Assembly (NCBI RefSeq): GCF_003369915.1
Contig: NC_046677.1
Location: 12,896,001-12,960,000, forward strand
From: Drosophila miranda
Lineage: Eukaryota; Arthropoda; Insecta; Diptera; Drosophilidae
Reading direction: 5' to 3'
DNA: 64,000 nt
The position numbers were made by a program, and so were the translations under genes. Under the pieces are notes generated by a model, which saw only the letters and a list, made by a program, of their open reading frames with translations, made no database searches and was not told the DNA's origin. Shown here piece after piece: positions 25,294 through 36,931 of the stretch; the first letter of the stretch is position 1, and every line of letters starts with the position of its first letter.

Positions 25294-25635
25294 AAGTGGA
25301 AAGCACTCAGTGCTTTTTGGTAAACAATTAGGCCTCGCTGGAAAGTGAGCTGGTAGAGTTCGTGAACCACAAACACACTAAAGACCACTACGTAAATTCA
25401 GCCTCATTCATTGGCCTCTTCTGGCATAAGGTAAACATTGACCCCCGACGCGACGGTGGTTGGCCGTCCCGACATTTGTTTACACACGGGCCGGACGTTT
25501 CGGGAGGCCAGATCAGACGTCAGCACAGCAGAACGCACTCCAGCGCGTCGGCATCTGGCACAAGGATCCCAAAAGATGCCATGCTGGATGATGCAGATGT
25601 ACATTTATTAAATATATCCTAGATTATATAACTAA

Positions 25636-26983
25636 TTATTCAGCAGACTCGTTGTACTGTGTCACGGCTTTCAGGACATACTGCATTGCAGTTGGATTGT
25701 CGGCGGGGGCCTGGTGGCCGGAGCGATTGATCCAGTACATGCCGAATCGGCCGCCGACCTTCTCGTATCCGTGAAGTCTGTCCGCGACGAAAATGGGGGT
25801 TCGCCGGGCCTGGACGTACTCTTGTTTATCGCGCCATGCCCAATCTTTGATCACGGCCAGGGTGGCAGTGGTAGGGACCAGAGCATCTAGCTGTCCAGAG
25901 AAGATGTTGATCTTGATCGAGGTCTCGTTCAGCAGACGAGGAACTAAGAAAGCAGATACCAGTAGGTGCTACTTATACAGCATTAGATTATCAGACTGCC
26001 TGAAACTTACTGGTGTTTATCTCCGATTTGAGGCGATCGCCGTGCAGGGTGCCAAAAACGTCCATGACCTGTGCCTTGTAGATGCTGCCGTTGATCTGCA
26101 GGACCTCGCTGATATTCTCCTGCATGAAGCGGTTCAAGTCGTCCCCGTAGCCATAGGTGCGATCCTCCTCCGGATCGACATGGGTCTGCGTGTTGTACAG
26201 GTACACCTCGCCAGTGAGGTTCTGCATCAGATCGAACCACTCTAGGTACTCATCCGTGGCCATTTCGAACTTGTGCACCTTGAGAGCAATGAGGATCTTC
26301 TCCTCCTGGGCATCGATCAGCTTGGCACCGTCCTCGTCGATCAGGCCGTTCACCAGCATGTACTTGGAGTGCTCGCGAGAGATGTGCCGCGTCGAAATCC
26401 ACGGATTGCCCATGCTAACCGACTTCAGGGTGTTGGGCTCGGCTAACTCGCCGCTCTTCATGGCCAGGTCCATCTTCAGGGCCAGCGCTGGTGCCATTTT
26501 GCCGCCATAGCTTTCCGTAAAGATGTGCAGGGGCACGCTTTTAAACTCCTTATGGGTCTTGTAGAAGTAAAGCATGAAGGTCATTAGGTCCTCTGTGAGT
26601 TCCTCGTTATTCGCCACCAGCAGACTTGTGTTGTCCACGTAGCTGTAGCCCGAGCCCACGGGGCTGTCGATGAAAAGAAGATTGACATGCTGCACCCAGT
26701 TGCCTTCGCGGGGCTCTCCGTGCATGTCCACGGGTCCCAGCTCCATGAAGTTTCCCAGCGCCGAGGAGGCTCCACCCGGTCCGCCCTGCAGCCATAGGAC
26801 GAGCGGACGTTCCGTGTAGTGGCTGACGTTAGCCGTGGTGTAGTAGAGCCAGTAGAACATGTGCGCTCCTTCCCGGACGTCCACATAGCCCCAGTCCTGA
26901 TCGCCGGGTCCGAATCCCTGTCGAGCCCCCACTACACTGGTCAGCGCCAGGACGCACACGAGCATAAAAGAGCCCCACACCAT
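25636..26983 (-). CDS. serine carboxypeptidase (SCPEP1-like), copy B
   Basis: Two exons on the minus strand, 26983-26011 and 25943-25636, give 426 residues. A signal peptide (about 1-20, MVWGSFMLVCVLALTSVVGA) is followed by the S10 carboxypeptidase domain with Ser158 in FTESYGGKM, Asp344 in FSGQLDALV and His401 in RSGHQAPA, plus WLQGGPGG. Its second-exon splice site matches the last intron of copy A, so the two arose by tandem duplication. Copy A's signal-peptide intron is absent here. AATAAA occurs 27 bases after the stop (25609-25604). The expected activity is secreted or lysosomal peptide C-terminal trimming. Related tandem genes exist in other flies, but I do not assign a name. Confidence 0.94.
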
Positions 26984-27010
26984 AACGACTATTCAGTCCG
27001 ATTTCTCGAA

Positions 27011-27060
27011 GACTGATTCAAGCACTGGGCTCTTTTTCATCGCAAATGGTGCTATTTATT
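27011..27060 (-). promoter_or_regulatory. possible core promoter of carboxypeptidase copy B
   Basis: A TATA-like AATAAATAG (27060-27052) and two initiator-like sites, CCAGTG at about 27026 and TCAGTC at 27016, lie upstream of the ATG at 26983. The layout resembles that of copy A, but the spacing is less exact. Confidence 0.3.
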
Positions 27061-28670
27061 GGGCAGGCCCCAACCAAATTATTTGTGTGTGTTTTTTTTT
27101 TATGATGTGCCAATTGACATGGGTGACCGTGAAAATGAAACACACTCTTTGCTTTATACAGTATACTAGACGAGTTGCTATTTTCTTAATTTTTTATCAA
27201 CCCCTTAACCCTCTAAGTGGCACTGGACGAGGGATGCTCCATTTGTACGAGTGTTCCAATATACAATAGGGTATACCAAGGCGACCATGACTACCCTCGG
27301 GTGAGTTCTTCACCAGTGTTTACTTTAACCTCACCGAATGCACGAGTAAAGCATCCTAAATTATAAACAAATCTCTACCTCATTTCGTACATAGACATTG
27401 CATGCCTTCACTCCATCGATTTTATGTCTACCTACTCGTATATCAATAACGGTTCAAGGACACCTGTCCTTAAAAGTTGTTGACCTCTCGGTATCATTAA
27501 GGTATATTGTGGATCACCAGAACTGCGTCTCCGTCAGCTTCATCTACCATATCATTGATCATGTACGAGATCTAGTTATTAGTTTGTTGGATCAACGACA
27601 TTATCCATACACATTTATTATCACATCTCAGCTTTGCTGAGTTTCAAATAAATAATATCACAGAATAAGAATATTAGCCAACATTTTTGTCATTATGAGT
27701 CGTTTAAAAATGGGATACAATGGGATCAAATCGTCAGAGATTCCATCATGTCCATAATTTGTTTCAGCACAAAAATATGCCACTATTTTTTTATATACTA
27801 ATGAAAAACCCCAAAAGATTTCACTAAAATCTTTCTCAACATGATGTTATTTCCGACAGTCATCGGCTCCGACACCAATTCCGGCGCATAATTACGTATA
27901 ATTACATGTATTACACGAGTTTATTGTATAGATAAAACATAACCTCACATATACTGTCTGAGCACCGGGCATAAAAGCACATTCGCAACCCTTGCCGCTG
28001 TTCACACCTGATATTTTTTGTTTGGCTTTCATCTCCAAAAAATCGTATATACTCGCCGGACAACCCTCGAATACTTGTCCTGTTTCCCTTTCGTACTCCA
28101 TCATACCTCGCCAAGCTTAATCATTTACAATTAATATATGTTTAAAAGAAGCCCAAAATATTCTTTAACTTAGACCGACCCGAGAAGTTCTGGAGATGAA
28201 AAGTAAGGGAAAAGTTGTCCTCAAATTCGTTTTGTGGTCCTGTTTCGCACCCCAATTTGAGGGTTTTCCTTTTTTCAAATTGCTTGCCACTGCAGCTTGT
28301 CTGTTCTTCATGTTCAACGCCGATGTTTTTGTGTCGTAATTGTCAAAGTTAAATTGCTTAATTTCAATTTCAGCGCGTCTATAACAATGGACAACTGTCG
28401 GGGTGCCGCCAAACTCTCGGGCTCGTTCCAGTTGCGGTGCACACAAAAAAAGGATGGGAAAATGAATCCGATTTTCGTTTTCTGGGGCCTCGTCGGGGCA
28501 ACACACGACGGGCAGTCGCAAAAAGTAATTAACAAATGTTTGTGCGTTCCATGCAAGTCAGAAACAGGACTGCAAAAAAAGCTTACGATGCCGGGACTCC
28601 TCTTTCTTCCGCCTCAGTTGGTCCTCCTTCCCAGTGGCCGAATGCTTTTGACAACGGCAAGTGGTTGCGC

Positions 28671-28701
28671 CTCATCCTCATCCTCATCCTCATCCTCATC
28701 C
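28671..28701. repeat. CTCATC hexamer array
   Basis: About five CTCATC units in tandem. Confidence 0.85.
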
Positions 28702-28923
28702 TGCCGATCTGTTCTTTTTCAGTGGAGTTTTAATGAGAGCACCACCTGACGTCGATGCCCGTCGTCGGTGGCCTGTTGACGCTGGCAGGCGACCGCAAAC
28801 GGAAATCAATTTGCCGAACGTGGCATCAGCGACGATGACCGGCGCCACGGCGGGAGCAAACCGAAATTGCCGGTTGAATGCGTTTTCGATTGTCCATTAA
28901 GCAGCTCCTCTGGCTCTGCTGAC

Positions 28924-28970
28924 CGTTCCCGTTCCCGTTCCCGTTCCCGTGCCTCTGCCTCTGCCTCTGC
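28924..28970. repeat. GTTCCC and TGCCTC compound hexamer array
   Basis: Four GTTCCC units run directly into three or four TGCCTC units. Confidence 0.85.
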
Positions 28971-30687
28971 TCCTGGTCTGCCTGCTCCTGGTCTGTCTGC
29001 TCCAGCTGCTGCTCCTGCTGCTGCAGCTTGCTTTTTGCCCTGCCAAAAGTCATTTTCAAGCAATTGGCCTGGCTGGCAAAGCAAACCCACGCATAGACAC
29101 TGCGCACGGTGGGTGCCAGCAGCCCATTCACATGCACAATAAATTTTTGCAACAGTCGTCATCCCTCCCTCGCCCTCGTCCACACTCAGATGCTTAGCAA
29201 AGACGCGCCCACACAGAGATGCAGGAGGCATGATGCAGATGCAGTCGAGTGCGAAATTGCAAGCAGCAGCAGGAGCACCAATGCACCACCGAACGCTGAA
29301 AGTATGCGCCCAACGACAGACCCACCCACACCCACACACACACCCACTGAGAATTGTCATGGCTTTGTGCGGTGGTTGTTGCCAAATGCTTTTTTGAGAT
29401 ACAAAACACACCCACACTCGGGGCAGGGCCACAACAACCAGCAGTCCAACCCATTTGACGCTGTTTTCCGTGTCATTCCACTGACTCGGACTCCGGCTGT
29501 CTGTCTGCCGCTGGCATTCCGTTGTTTTTCCCCTTGCCACGTAAATTACAAGTTTTTCCCTTACGTTTGTTGCTGTCTGGTTCTGCTCTCCCTCTTTTCT
29601 TTGCTTATTTTTGCAGTTGACGCCGTAATATTTTACACTTAGCCAGAAATAGATTCAGGGGTCAACCGAAAACGGAGCACAAAAAGCAAAAAAGCAAAAA
29701 GGAAATAAGAAATGGATTATTGCTGAATGGAAGACAGAAGAATTCAAGAATAATGGGAGTCTTATAGAGCTAAGAAAATTATTCTTCCGAATAAGGTTAT
29801 TGTTATTAGATTGATTGATATTTAATGGGGGACAACAAAGGAGTTCGGTATCGTTGGCGTGGAGTGCAATTGCTGAAACTAATGTACAAATATCATACCC
29901 AACAATTTGAATCTATCTCTATCGTATCTCTTAAAAATAGTTTGGCAAAATAACTAAATATCTCTCGTAGCACTTTAAACATCGGTCACTTCTAATGAGG
30001 CTGGCAGGAAACCTTCTATCTTATAACCATCTTTAAATGAGATTATAATGGGGACTGAATTGGCGTGAAAAGAATGATTTTTCACTATGATTTTTCATCA
30101 ATGCAGCAGTTTAATCCAAAATGGAATTTTCCTCCTAATTCAATACCTTTCTACTTTATCAACGAGCCTTAGTAAATGAATACAATTTGTTTTGATCAAA
30201 TAAAAGAAACTTTATTTGGCTTCGTTCAATAGTCCTTTCGCACACTTTTAACTCAGGATCACACTTAAGATAACTCTATGGCTAAACAGTTGTACAGTTT
30301 TTCAAACCAACACTTTTCGAAATTGATGCGAACAGAACTATGGATTTTCCCAGAAACCGCAGTCCCAATTAGGGATTCCTTAGACCTTTAACGAACCGAG
30401 GGAAAGCAATCGTTGGAAGTCTGGCTTAGAGAGTACATGCATGTGATTATGTGACGGTTATTTACACTTGACGTAGGGTTAGCGGGAGCTTCCCCCGCTT
30501 CGGGTAGTCCTCTCCCGGTTTTTGACTGTATACATACATACGACTTATGGGGGTATGAAGGATGCAACATTTTGAAAATGTATGGATTTACAGTTACGTA
30601 CTTAACATAGGTATAGGTATATGTGAGTAGGTATATTCGGTATGCTGAGGACCTCTGCTCTGTATTCGTAATTTGCTATTCGATTCG

Positions 30688-30709
30688 CTATATATATATA
30701 TATATATAT
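30688..30709. repeat. TA dinucleotide run
   Basis: Eleven TA units, just beyond the last Beat exon. Confidence 0.85.
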
Positions 30710-30875
30710 TATGAGTTCTATAATTGTTTCGGTGATGATCCAAAGGGGTTCGCCGTCTACCGAATTCGATGAACCTGAAACTAAAGCCTCGTTGGCCAGC
30801 CCACTCATTGTGGCCTGCCTGAAGTCCATCTCTCCTGCCGTGGCCGGTGACTTGACTCGTACTGTGGCCGACTCA

Positions 30876-33800
30876 TCACCGTTTCGTCTCATCCGCGTTG
30901 CAGCGACTGTGCCAGAACAGGTTCCGGTTCACGAAGCCGAAGTGTCGCCAGGCACATAGCCAGATGGCCGGCCACAGAAGTGCAAGCAGCAGGAAGGTGA
31001 GCAGCTGATTGCCCTGCATCAGATTCCATTTCCAGTTCCAGTTGACCAGGGCCAGCCGCAGTCCAGCGGCAGAGGAGCCAACATCTGAAAGAGGGAGGAG
31101 GGCTATTGGAGATTGGTACAGCCAAAAGATTGAAATCTGGTTGGGGAAAGAGAGAGGAAGAGGGAGATGGAGAGGGGACCCGCTGGTCAAATTAATCTTT
31201 GAATTAATTGCTTCTAGCTTAGCGCAGAGCATTAATAAATCGTTGCCATGGCCAACAAAGCCACCACTCCCCCACAAAGCCCCCCCACAGAGGAAACGAG
31301 CTAATAAGGTGCCTCGTCTCGTCCTTTTTCGCCAACTTTGATTTAATGCCCCACAGTTTATCATTCTAATGGCGTGCGTGTAAATGTATCGCCTGTGTTA
31401 TCCCAGTGTGCATTTGTTTCCGTTGAAAAAACAATCAGGCCAAGATTTGTAAGGCCACAAACCGCAGAGCTCCAAAGGGCCCAGTCCCAGTCCATTCCAT
31501 TCCATTCCATTCCGGCAGGCCAATCCAGTCCAGTCCAGGCCTAGTGCGGCCAGCGGTTCTAGAGCTGCCTGTCATTAGGGCGTGGCCGTTGCTTATCTGA
31601 AGGTTCATTTTTAAACAGCGAGAACAACAGAAGCAAAACCTCATTGAATAATGTGCGGAAGTTAATCAAATGAGATATTGATTACCCTCATTGGTTGAAC
31701 AAACTATTTAGGGACTCTTAAGGTATTATATATTCTGAGAAACATACCAAAAACTCCCCCTCAGTTTGGGTTATATTTAGGTGGAGCATTGTACTAGTCG
31801 TAGCTACTTGTACTTACTTTTGTGTGTCAAGAAAAGTTCATTGTGCTCATCCACATCCCCGGGCTGATCGAAGGGGTACATGTTCATGTCCGGGGAGCGA
31901 CCGGAGGCCAGAATCCTCGGACGATCTTCCTCAAGCATTTTCTCGCTCTCCTGTGCATAGATATCGTGTATACGGGCCGAACACTTAAGCTGTCACATAA
32001 TAGAAATTAATTAGGCTATATAGTTGGTTTGACTAGATCAGAGCCAACCTTCAAGCGTCCTTTTATAAAGTGATGCACGGTCACCACGAAATTGATTTCA
32101 AGAACAGCCGACTCCAGGTGCTCGGCCAGGTGACGCTGGATTTCGTAGATGCGCAAGTAATTGGGCGGCACTTGTATGTCATTGATCCACCAGGTGAGGT
32201 TGGCAGCCGGCTTGGAGTAGTCCGAGGAGCAGTTGCCGTTGACAATGTCTCCAAGGCGATAGCGGGAGTGAATCCCAGTTATAATCGGTCGTTGGGTTGG
32301 TAGTTCTTTAGTAAAAATAAAATAAATAGAATACGGGGTATTCAAATGGACACATATCGTTCGGGCTTACCCACAACCTCCATGTCGGCAGCCACAATGG
32401 AGGTGTCAAAGGTGGGAGCATCGGCAGACACTTCGCACGCAAATTTCCCCGATATAGAGGTGGGGACATTTCGCAGCAGCACATGGCTGGCATTCGATTG
32501 AGTTGTCTGTGAAAGAGAGATTATTTTCTTAAACACTTTTCGAATGCTTTAAATTGTATGTACATTTAATGCTGTTCAAAAACTCTAAAAATGTAAGTAA
32601 AAAATCATTAAGGAACTGTTTCTGTAAGCTTTAGTGGTGTTTACACATCCAAATCCAAATCTTTATTAAACTAACTATCAGCCTTTTATTGTATTGTTTT
32701 GTAGTTGTTTGGTATTATCTTTTGGCTATTCCACGGATCACGGTGATTCTGGTTCAATTCTTACCAAACGGCTCGACCGATTTTTAAGAAATATGAAATA
32801 TTTTTTAGCTTCCGACACCCTCACCATTAGTTGAAAAAATTTGTGTATTTGTGTGTATGTTGTTTCCATTAATCACTCATTTATTTGAAATTTTTACACT
32901 TAGAAAGAAATTAAATAGTAACTAGAACAGGATGGTTCCTCCTATTTTGTCTCCCTCCTAAGTCTCTCGCAAGCAAAACTGCTCACTGCCGCCCATATCG
33001 TGGCGTTTCCTATCATCTCTTCTATCAGGTTGCTGGGTGGCAGCTGCCTACTAGCGGCTGGCCAAAAATCGCTCCTAAACTGGTCGGGCCGCCCACAGAC
33101 AAAGATAGCGTAGAGTTCGACCACACCTATCTGCACAGGTACTGGCTGAAGCAGCCATTTCCTTTGAGAAGCTGTGTGGTATAGAAGTTCACCGCACCGT
33201 GCACTCTGTTTATGCAGCCACCGACATCTGGGATGAGACGATGGGTCCTATCTGGTCTATGAGGCCTCCGATGACTAGTGTAGCGTCATCTGATATGGGT
33301 TGACAACCACAGCATATCCTAAGCGCGCACAGACGGTGAGTAGACTTGATGCCCCTGGCGTGGAATTCGACTTTAATATCATCCAGCCATACTGCTGCTG
33401 CATATGTAATGGCTGAGCGAACGACGCTGGTAAGCAATAGCCTTCTCTCCTACTTCGGCCCCCGGGTGTTCAGCAGCATTCGGAATAGGGCACGGCCCGT
33501 GTTTACCTCCTTTTACTGCATAAAGCTCAGGTACTCCCGAAAACAGAGCCTGGTGTCGATCATCACACCCAGTTAACGAATGGTTCGTTTTGACACTATG
33601 GTCTGGTCTCAAATCCTGATGTGCTCAGTCTCCACAATAGCTCGAGTACTGGCTAGCACTGCCTACGTTTTGTGAGCAGCTAACTTAAGTCCAGCAGAAA
33701 AAAGCCGGCCAGCGATAAGCTGCCGCGTTCATATGCTTGGTAACAACCGCGTTTGTGTGTTTGGCGTGTTTTATGACTGCGAGTAAAAACAGAAGTTTGG

Positions 33801-36800
33801 TCAAGTGTGTGTGTTACAGTGCACGCCAATACCATTACCCCGTCAAACAACAAATGCAAGAAACATGCAAAATAGTAGATCAGAAAGAAGAGACGAACCA
33901 ATCACGATAACGAAAATGTGCATGTGAGCATGTCTCAATCACGGTCCACAAGTCCACAAGTACTTACAGAACGACAAGAGCGCCGGAACGTAATCAACTC
34001 TCACAGAAAAAATGGCACACAATGCCAACAAGGACATCAAGAGTTTACAATCGCTTTGGGTAAGAGCCAGATATTGAATATATCGCTCATCCGAAAGTGC
34101 TGATTGCTGCTATGAACAATGAATGTCCGCAATGTCAAGTGGTCAAATTCAAACATGAGTCATATGGTATGTGTTCAGGAAAAGTGCAACAACCTCAAAC
34201 TGAGACACCACCACTACTGATGGGCTTGCTCATCGGTACAGATCCAGATTCAAACCCGTTCCATTCGCACATTCAAATAAATTTTTAAGTGCGTTTATTA
34301 CTACATTACTACATATAAGGCACTATATTCATCTCCGGTTTTTAGTTCCATTTGCGAGTTTATTTTAAACTTCAAAGGAAGAAGAAGTTCCCTAGAAGCA
34401 TTCAGCATGGGATTTCTGAAAATTGTTTGTATCTTTCTTGAATTGTATTTAAATGTCGTCACAAATACAAATGGAAGACAATTTTGACTCTATGATCTTG
34501 AATGCGGAAAACCATTCGGCATAGCTTTTTTAAAAAAAAAAAACGAGGGGAAACGTTGTGAGTTGCTGCTGCGGTCGTCTCTATAATTATGTGCTTTTGA
34601 TTTTCTCTTGACAGACAGACAAGACAGTATGAATGAATATATATAAACAGTGCCGCTCAACTGAATAGGTTCAACAATTTTCCAAAGTTCCAAAGATATA
34701 GCGGTTTATATCTTTTTAACTAACTTACCGATTTATATGAAACAATTTTTTATGCATAGTTTGATTCATTGTTAATAAAGCAAGAAAGTTTGTGGTTTCC
34801 AGGACACGTTTTTAGAGCTATTTAATAATTTTTGCCTATTTATTCTAGCTCAACTGAATAGGTTCAGGAATTAAAAAATTCAAAAAGAACATCTTTGGCT
34901 GTTTTTAACATACAAAAATAACCATGAAGTATATGTAAGTATTTGGTAGTCCCACCTTGGTTTGATATTACTTCATATATTCGATCTGTTAAGGACTTGT
35001 AATAATTTTCTAGAACATTGATCGATATAGTTGCCCAGGATGATTTAATAAGGGTCTCAGTGTCTTGAAATTGTCTTCCGCACTCATAAACTTTTCGAGA
35101 CAATAAGCCCCAAACGTTTACTATAATATTTAGGTCCGGGGAGTACGGCGGCCAGTCTAGCAATTATCAACTTTTTTACCACTCTAGCAGTATGAATGGC
35201 GTTCATAGGAACGGACGGACAGACAGACATGGCTCAATCGACTCGGCTATTGATGCTGATCAACAATATATGTATATACTTTATGGGGTCGGAAACGCTT
35301 CCTTCTGGACGTTACACACATCCACTTTCACTACAAATCTAATATACCCCTATACTCATTTTGCGTATCAGGTACAAAAAACATCCGAAGACCATCCTGC
35401 TGCCTCCTTGTCTTACCGTTCGTTTTAGGCACTAACTTTTATAGCATTCTACGACTTTGCGGCGATCATTCGTTGTACTTTCCCAACCACCGTCGTTTAT
35501 TTTAGATGAATTAAAAACAATACGTTTCTAAAATTTTCCTATTTTTTTGTATTCTTTCCAGACCGTTATGTTTACTATAAGACGTTGACTATTATCATAT
35601 CCTGCTTTGACTCATGTTTATGGTTACAGGTTGCGTTATTTTTAATACCAGAAGTTTCTCGAGATGTTGGGCTATTGTATGTAAGTACATATGTTGATTG
35701 GCTGAAGTTCTTTTTAGCAACTAAGCCATAATTAATAAAATTCATTCATTATTATTAACTAAGGTAAGGAAATTAGGCCAATAAGACTAATAAATAAGTT
35801 TTAACCTTTGCTCCTTTTATGGACTTAGCGGAGTCTCAGCAATTCATTGTTTCTATTGAGTACAAATATTCCATCGCTTGCTTTTAGCTCACTCACTCAC
35901 AACATTGAGTATCAGTCTAATTCCTATATTCTCAATCAAGTTAATGTCAATATTATTGTCAATGCAGCTTTCGGATTAAAGTATCTCCGATTCGTTTAGT
36001 ACCTCTCGTTGTTTACGTTGAAGTTTTGGTGCTGGGTTTTATTTAGAGTCAGTATATTAACCACAATAGTATAAATAATAATAATAATAAACGATATGAA
36101 ATTAGTGAGCCAAACTCCTGTCCTGATCAGTTTTGTCCGTCCTGATACGTCCACACAGATTCCAATGATTTGGCTAATTTTTCTTCATAACCCCGAGCAA
36201 TTAATTTGATGCAGATCCACAAAAATCGTCCCGTGCCAGCTCACAGCTATTTGCGTAATACATTTACACGAGTGTTTATATAAGATACGCCTGCCAGCCT
36301 TCGACATTAACGTTTTTCCTGCCGGCAGTTTTTTATTTTTTGTATTTATTTCATGCATACTTTTGTCATTCCTCTCCATCGTTTTAAATATCGAAATGTC
36401 AGCAAAAGTCAACAATAACTGCACAGACAACGGACAATGGTGCAGAAGCAGAAGCAGCCGCGGCAAATGAAAAGTCAAAATTGTTAATTAAAACTTTTTA
36501 ACATGCATAAAACAAACATCGATGCACGCACACTATGGGGAGAGGCCCACTGTTTACAGTTCCTGTGAGGCGGGATGGGGTGGGGCCGGTGGCTGCCTTC
36601 ATCGTTAATGCCGGCAGCGTACAGTTATTTAATGAAATTTACATGGGCAACTCTTTGGCTTTTGCCTCTCTGTCTTCCGCTTTCAATCAACATCATCATC
36701 GAGAGAAGCAGACACTTACCTCGACATCGATTTCATTCGTTTTCGTGAATATCTTCCAGGCCGGATTCTCCTTTGGCGTGTAGCGATAGAACTCCCTGCG

Positions 36801-36931
36801 GCCTCTGTACCACTTCACCGTGTACAGCGTATCGTTCTCGATGTCATAATTGCAGATTAAGAGCGCATTATCGCCGCGCTTAACGGCCGATGGGATGCGA
36901 ACATTGACATCGCGCAGCCCCACAGTCAGCC
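30876..36931 (-). CDS. beat-Ic: Beaten-path family Ig protein, probably beat-Ic (5' incomplete)
   Basis: Five minus-strand exons with matched phases: 36931-36720, 32506-32371, 32305-32049, 31989-31818 and 31084-30876. Together they give 327 residues. The first exon begins mid-codon, so at least one upstream exon with the signal peptide is missing; I could not find it. The first Ig domain has its Cys pair in LLICNYD and GKFACEV and the Beat signature TVKWYRGRREFYRYTPKENP. The second Ig domain uses NGNCSSD and KCSARI. N-glycosylation sites are NAS, NCS and NLT. A hydrophobic segment (LLTFLLLALLWPAIWLCAW) near the end indicates a membrane anchor with a short tail, unlike secreted Beat-Ia. Beat proteins are neuronal surface or secreted guidance cues that pair with Side-family receptors on motor axons and targets. 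Beat-I identity is firm; the choice of Ic over Ib is by resemblance. Confidence 0.85.
31491..31512. repeat. CATTC pentamer run
   Basis: Four CATTC units inside the last Beat intron region. Confidence 0.75.
32940..33690 (-). mobile_element. degenerate R1-clade-like LINE, C-terminal part
   Basis: Minus-strand frames match the region after the reverse transcriptase core of R1/LOA-type non-LTR elements. RSAITYAAAVW, RLCALRICCGCQPISDDA and VIGGLI lie at 33437-33210. The C-terminal EEMIGNATIWAAVSSFA segment lies at 33136-32942. Stops and at least two frameshifts separate the parts. There is no 5' half and no clear tail. It lies in the Beat intron between 32506 and 36720. Confidence 0.7.
33918..34290 (+). 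mobile_element. Helitron/Helentron Rep-helicase N-terminal fragment
   Basis: The second segment (about 34058-34288) reads DIEYIAHPKVLIAAMNNECP, then CQVVKFK and ETPPLLMGLLIGTDPDSNPF. This is the N-terminal Helitron-like signature with a Cys pair, the KFK motif and the PP...LL block. The first segment (33918-34055) is Arg/Ser-rich with RQERRNVINSHR, as in the start of such proteins, and is separated by a frameshift. The rest of the Rep and helicase domains is absent, so the copy is dead. Confidence 0.65.
34655..35163 (-). mobile_element. Tc1-family transposon, 3' half with inverted-repeat arm
   Basis: Minus-strand frame 35163-34864 begins LLDWPPYSPDLN, the Tc1 transposase C-terminal motif, and runs to GGTTKY and a stop. 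Two in-frame stops lie directly upstream, so the N-terminal part is lost. The catalytic Glu of the DDE triad, expected in NPIENLW, is Val here (NIIVNVWG). Below the stop, two direct copies of GCTCAACTGAATAGGTTC-like sequence at about 34657 and 34847 are spaced 190 bases apart. This is the direct-repeat layout of Tc1 elements with long terminal inverted repeats. The opposite end is not seen. Confidence 0.7.
35170..35390 (+). mobile_element. mini-me / DINE-1-type element remnant
   Basis: A GGACGGACAGACAGACATGG tract ((GTCY)n type), TATATGTATATAC, the signature TTTATGGGGTCGGAAACGCT and the closing AATATACCCC/GTATC block follow one another in the order known for fly mini-me elements. It abuts the broken end of the Tc1 relic. 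Confidence 0.65.

Larger units (their letters stand above)
26984..30875. other. mostly non-coding interval with microsatellites
   Basis: It contains CTCATC, GTTCCC and TGCCTC arrays (28671-28701, 28924-28970) and a TA run (30688-30709). Two stretches look weakly coding. One is 27215-27640 on the plus strand, where two open segments flank a possible intron. The other is 27892-28104 on the minus strand, a 70-codon frame. Neither matches a family. A 244-codon minus-strand frame at 28806-29540 is composed of repeats and I do not accept it. Confidence 0.45.

Noticed and set aside
28806..29540. 244-codon minus-strand frame
   Set aside because: Much of it is GTTCCC/TGCCTC and Gln/Arg repeat, and the plus strand is equally open. 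No family or splice support.
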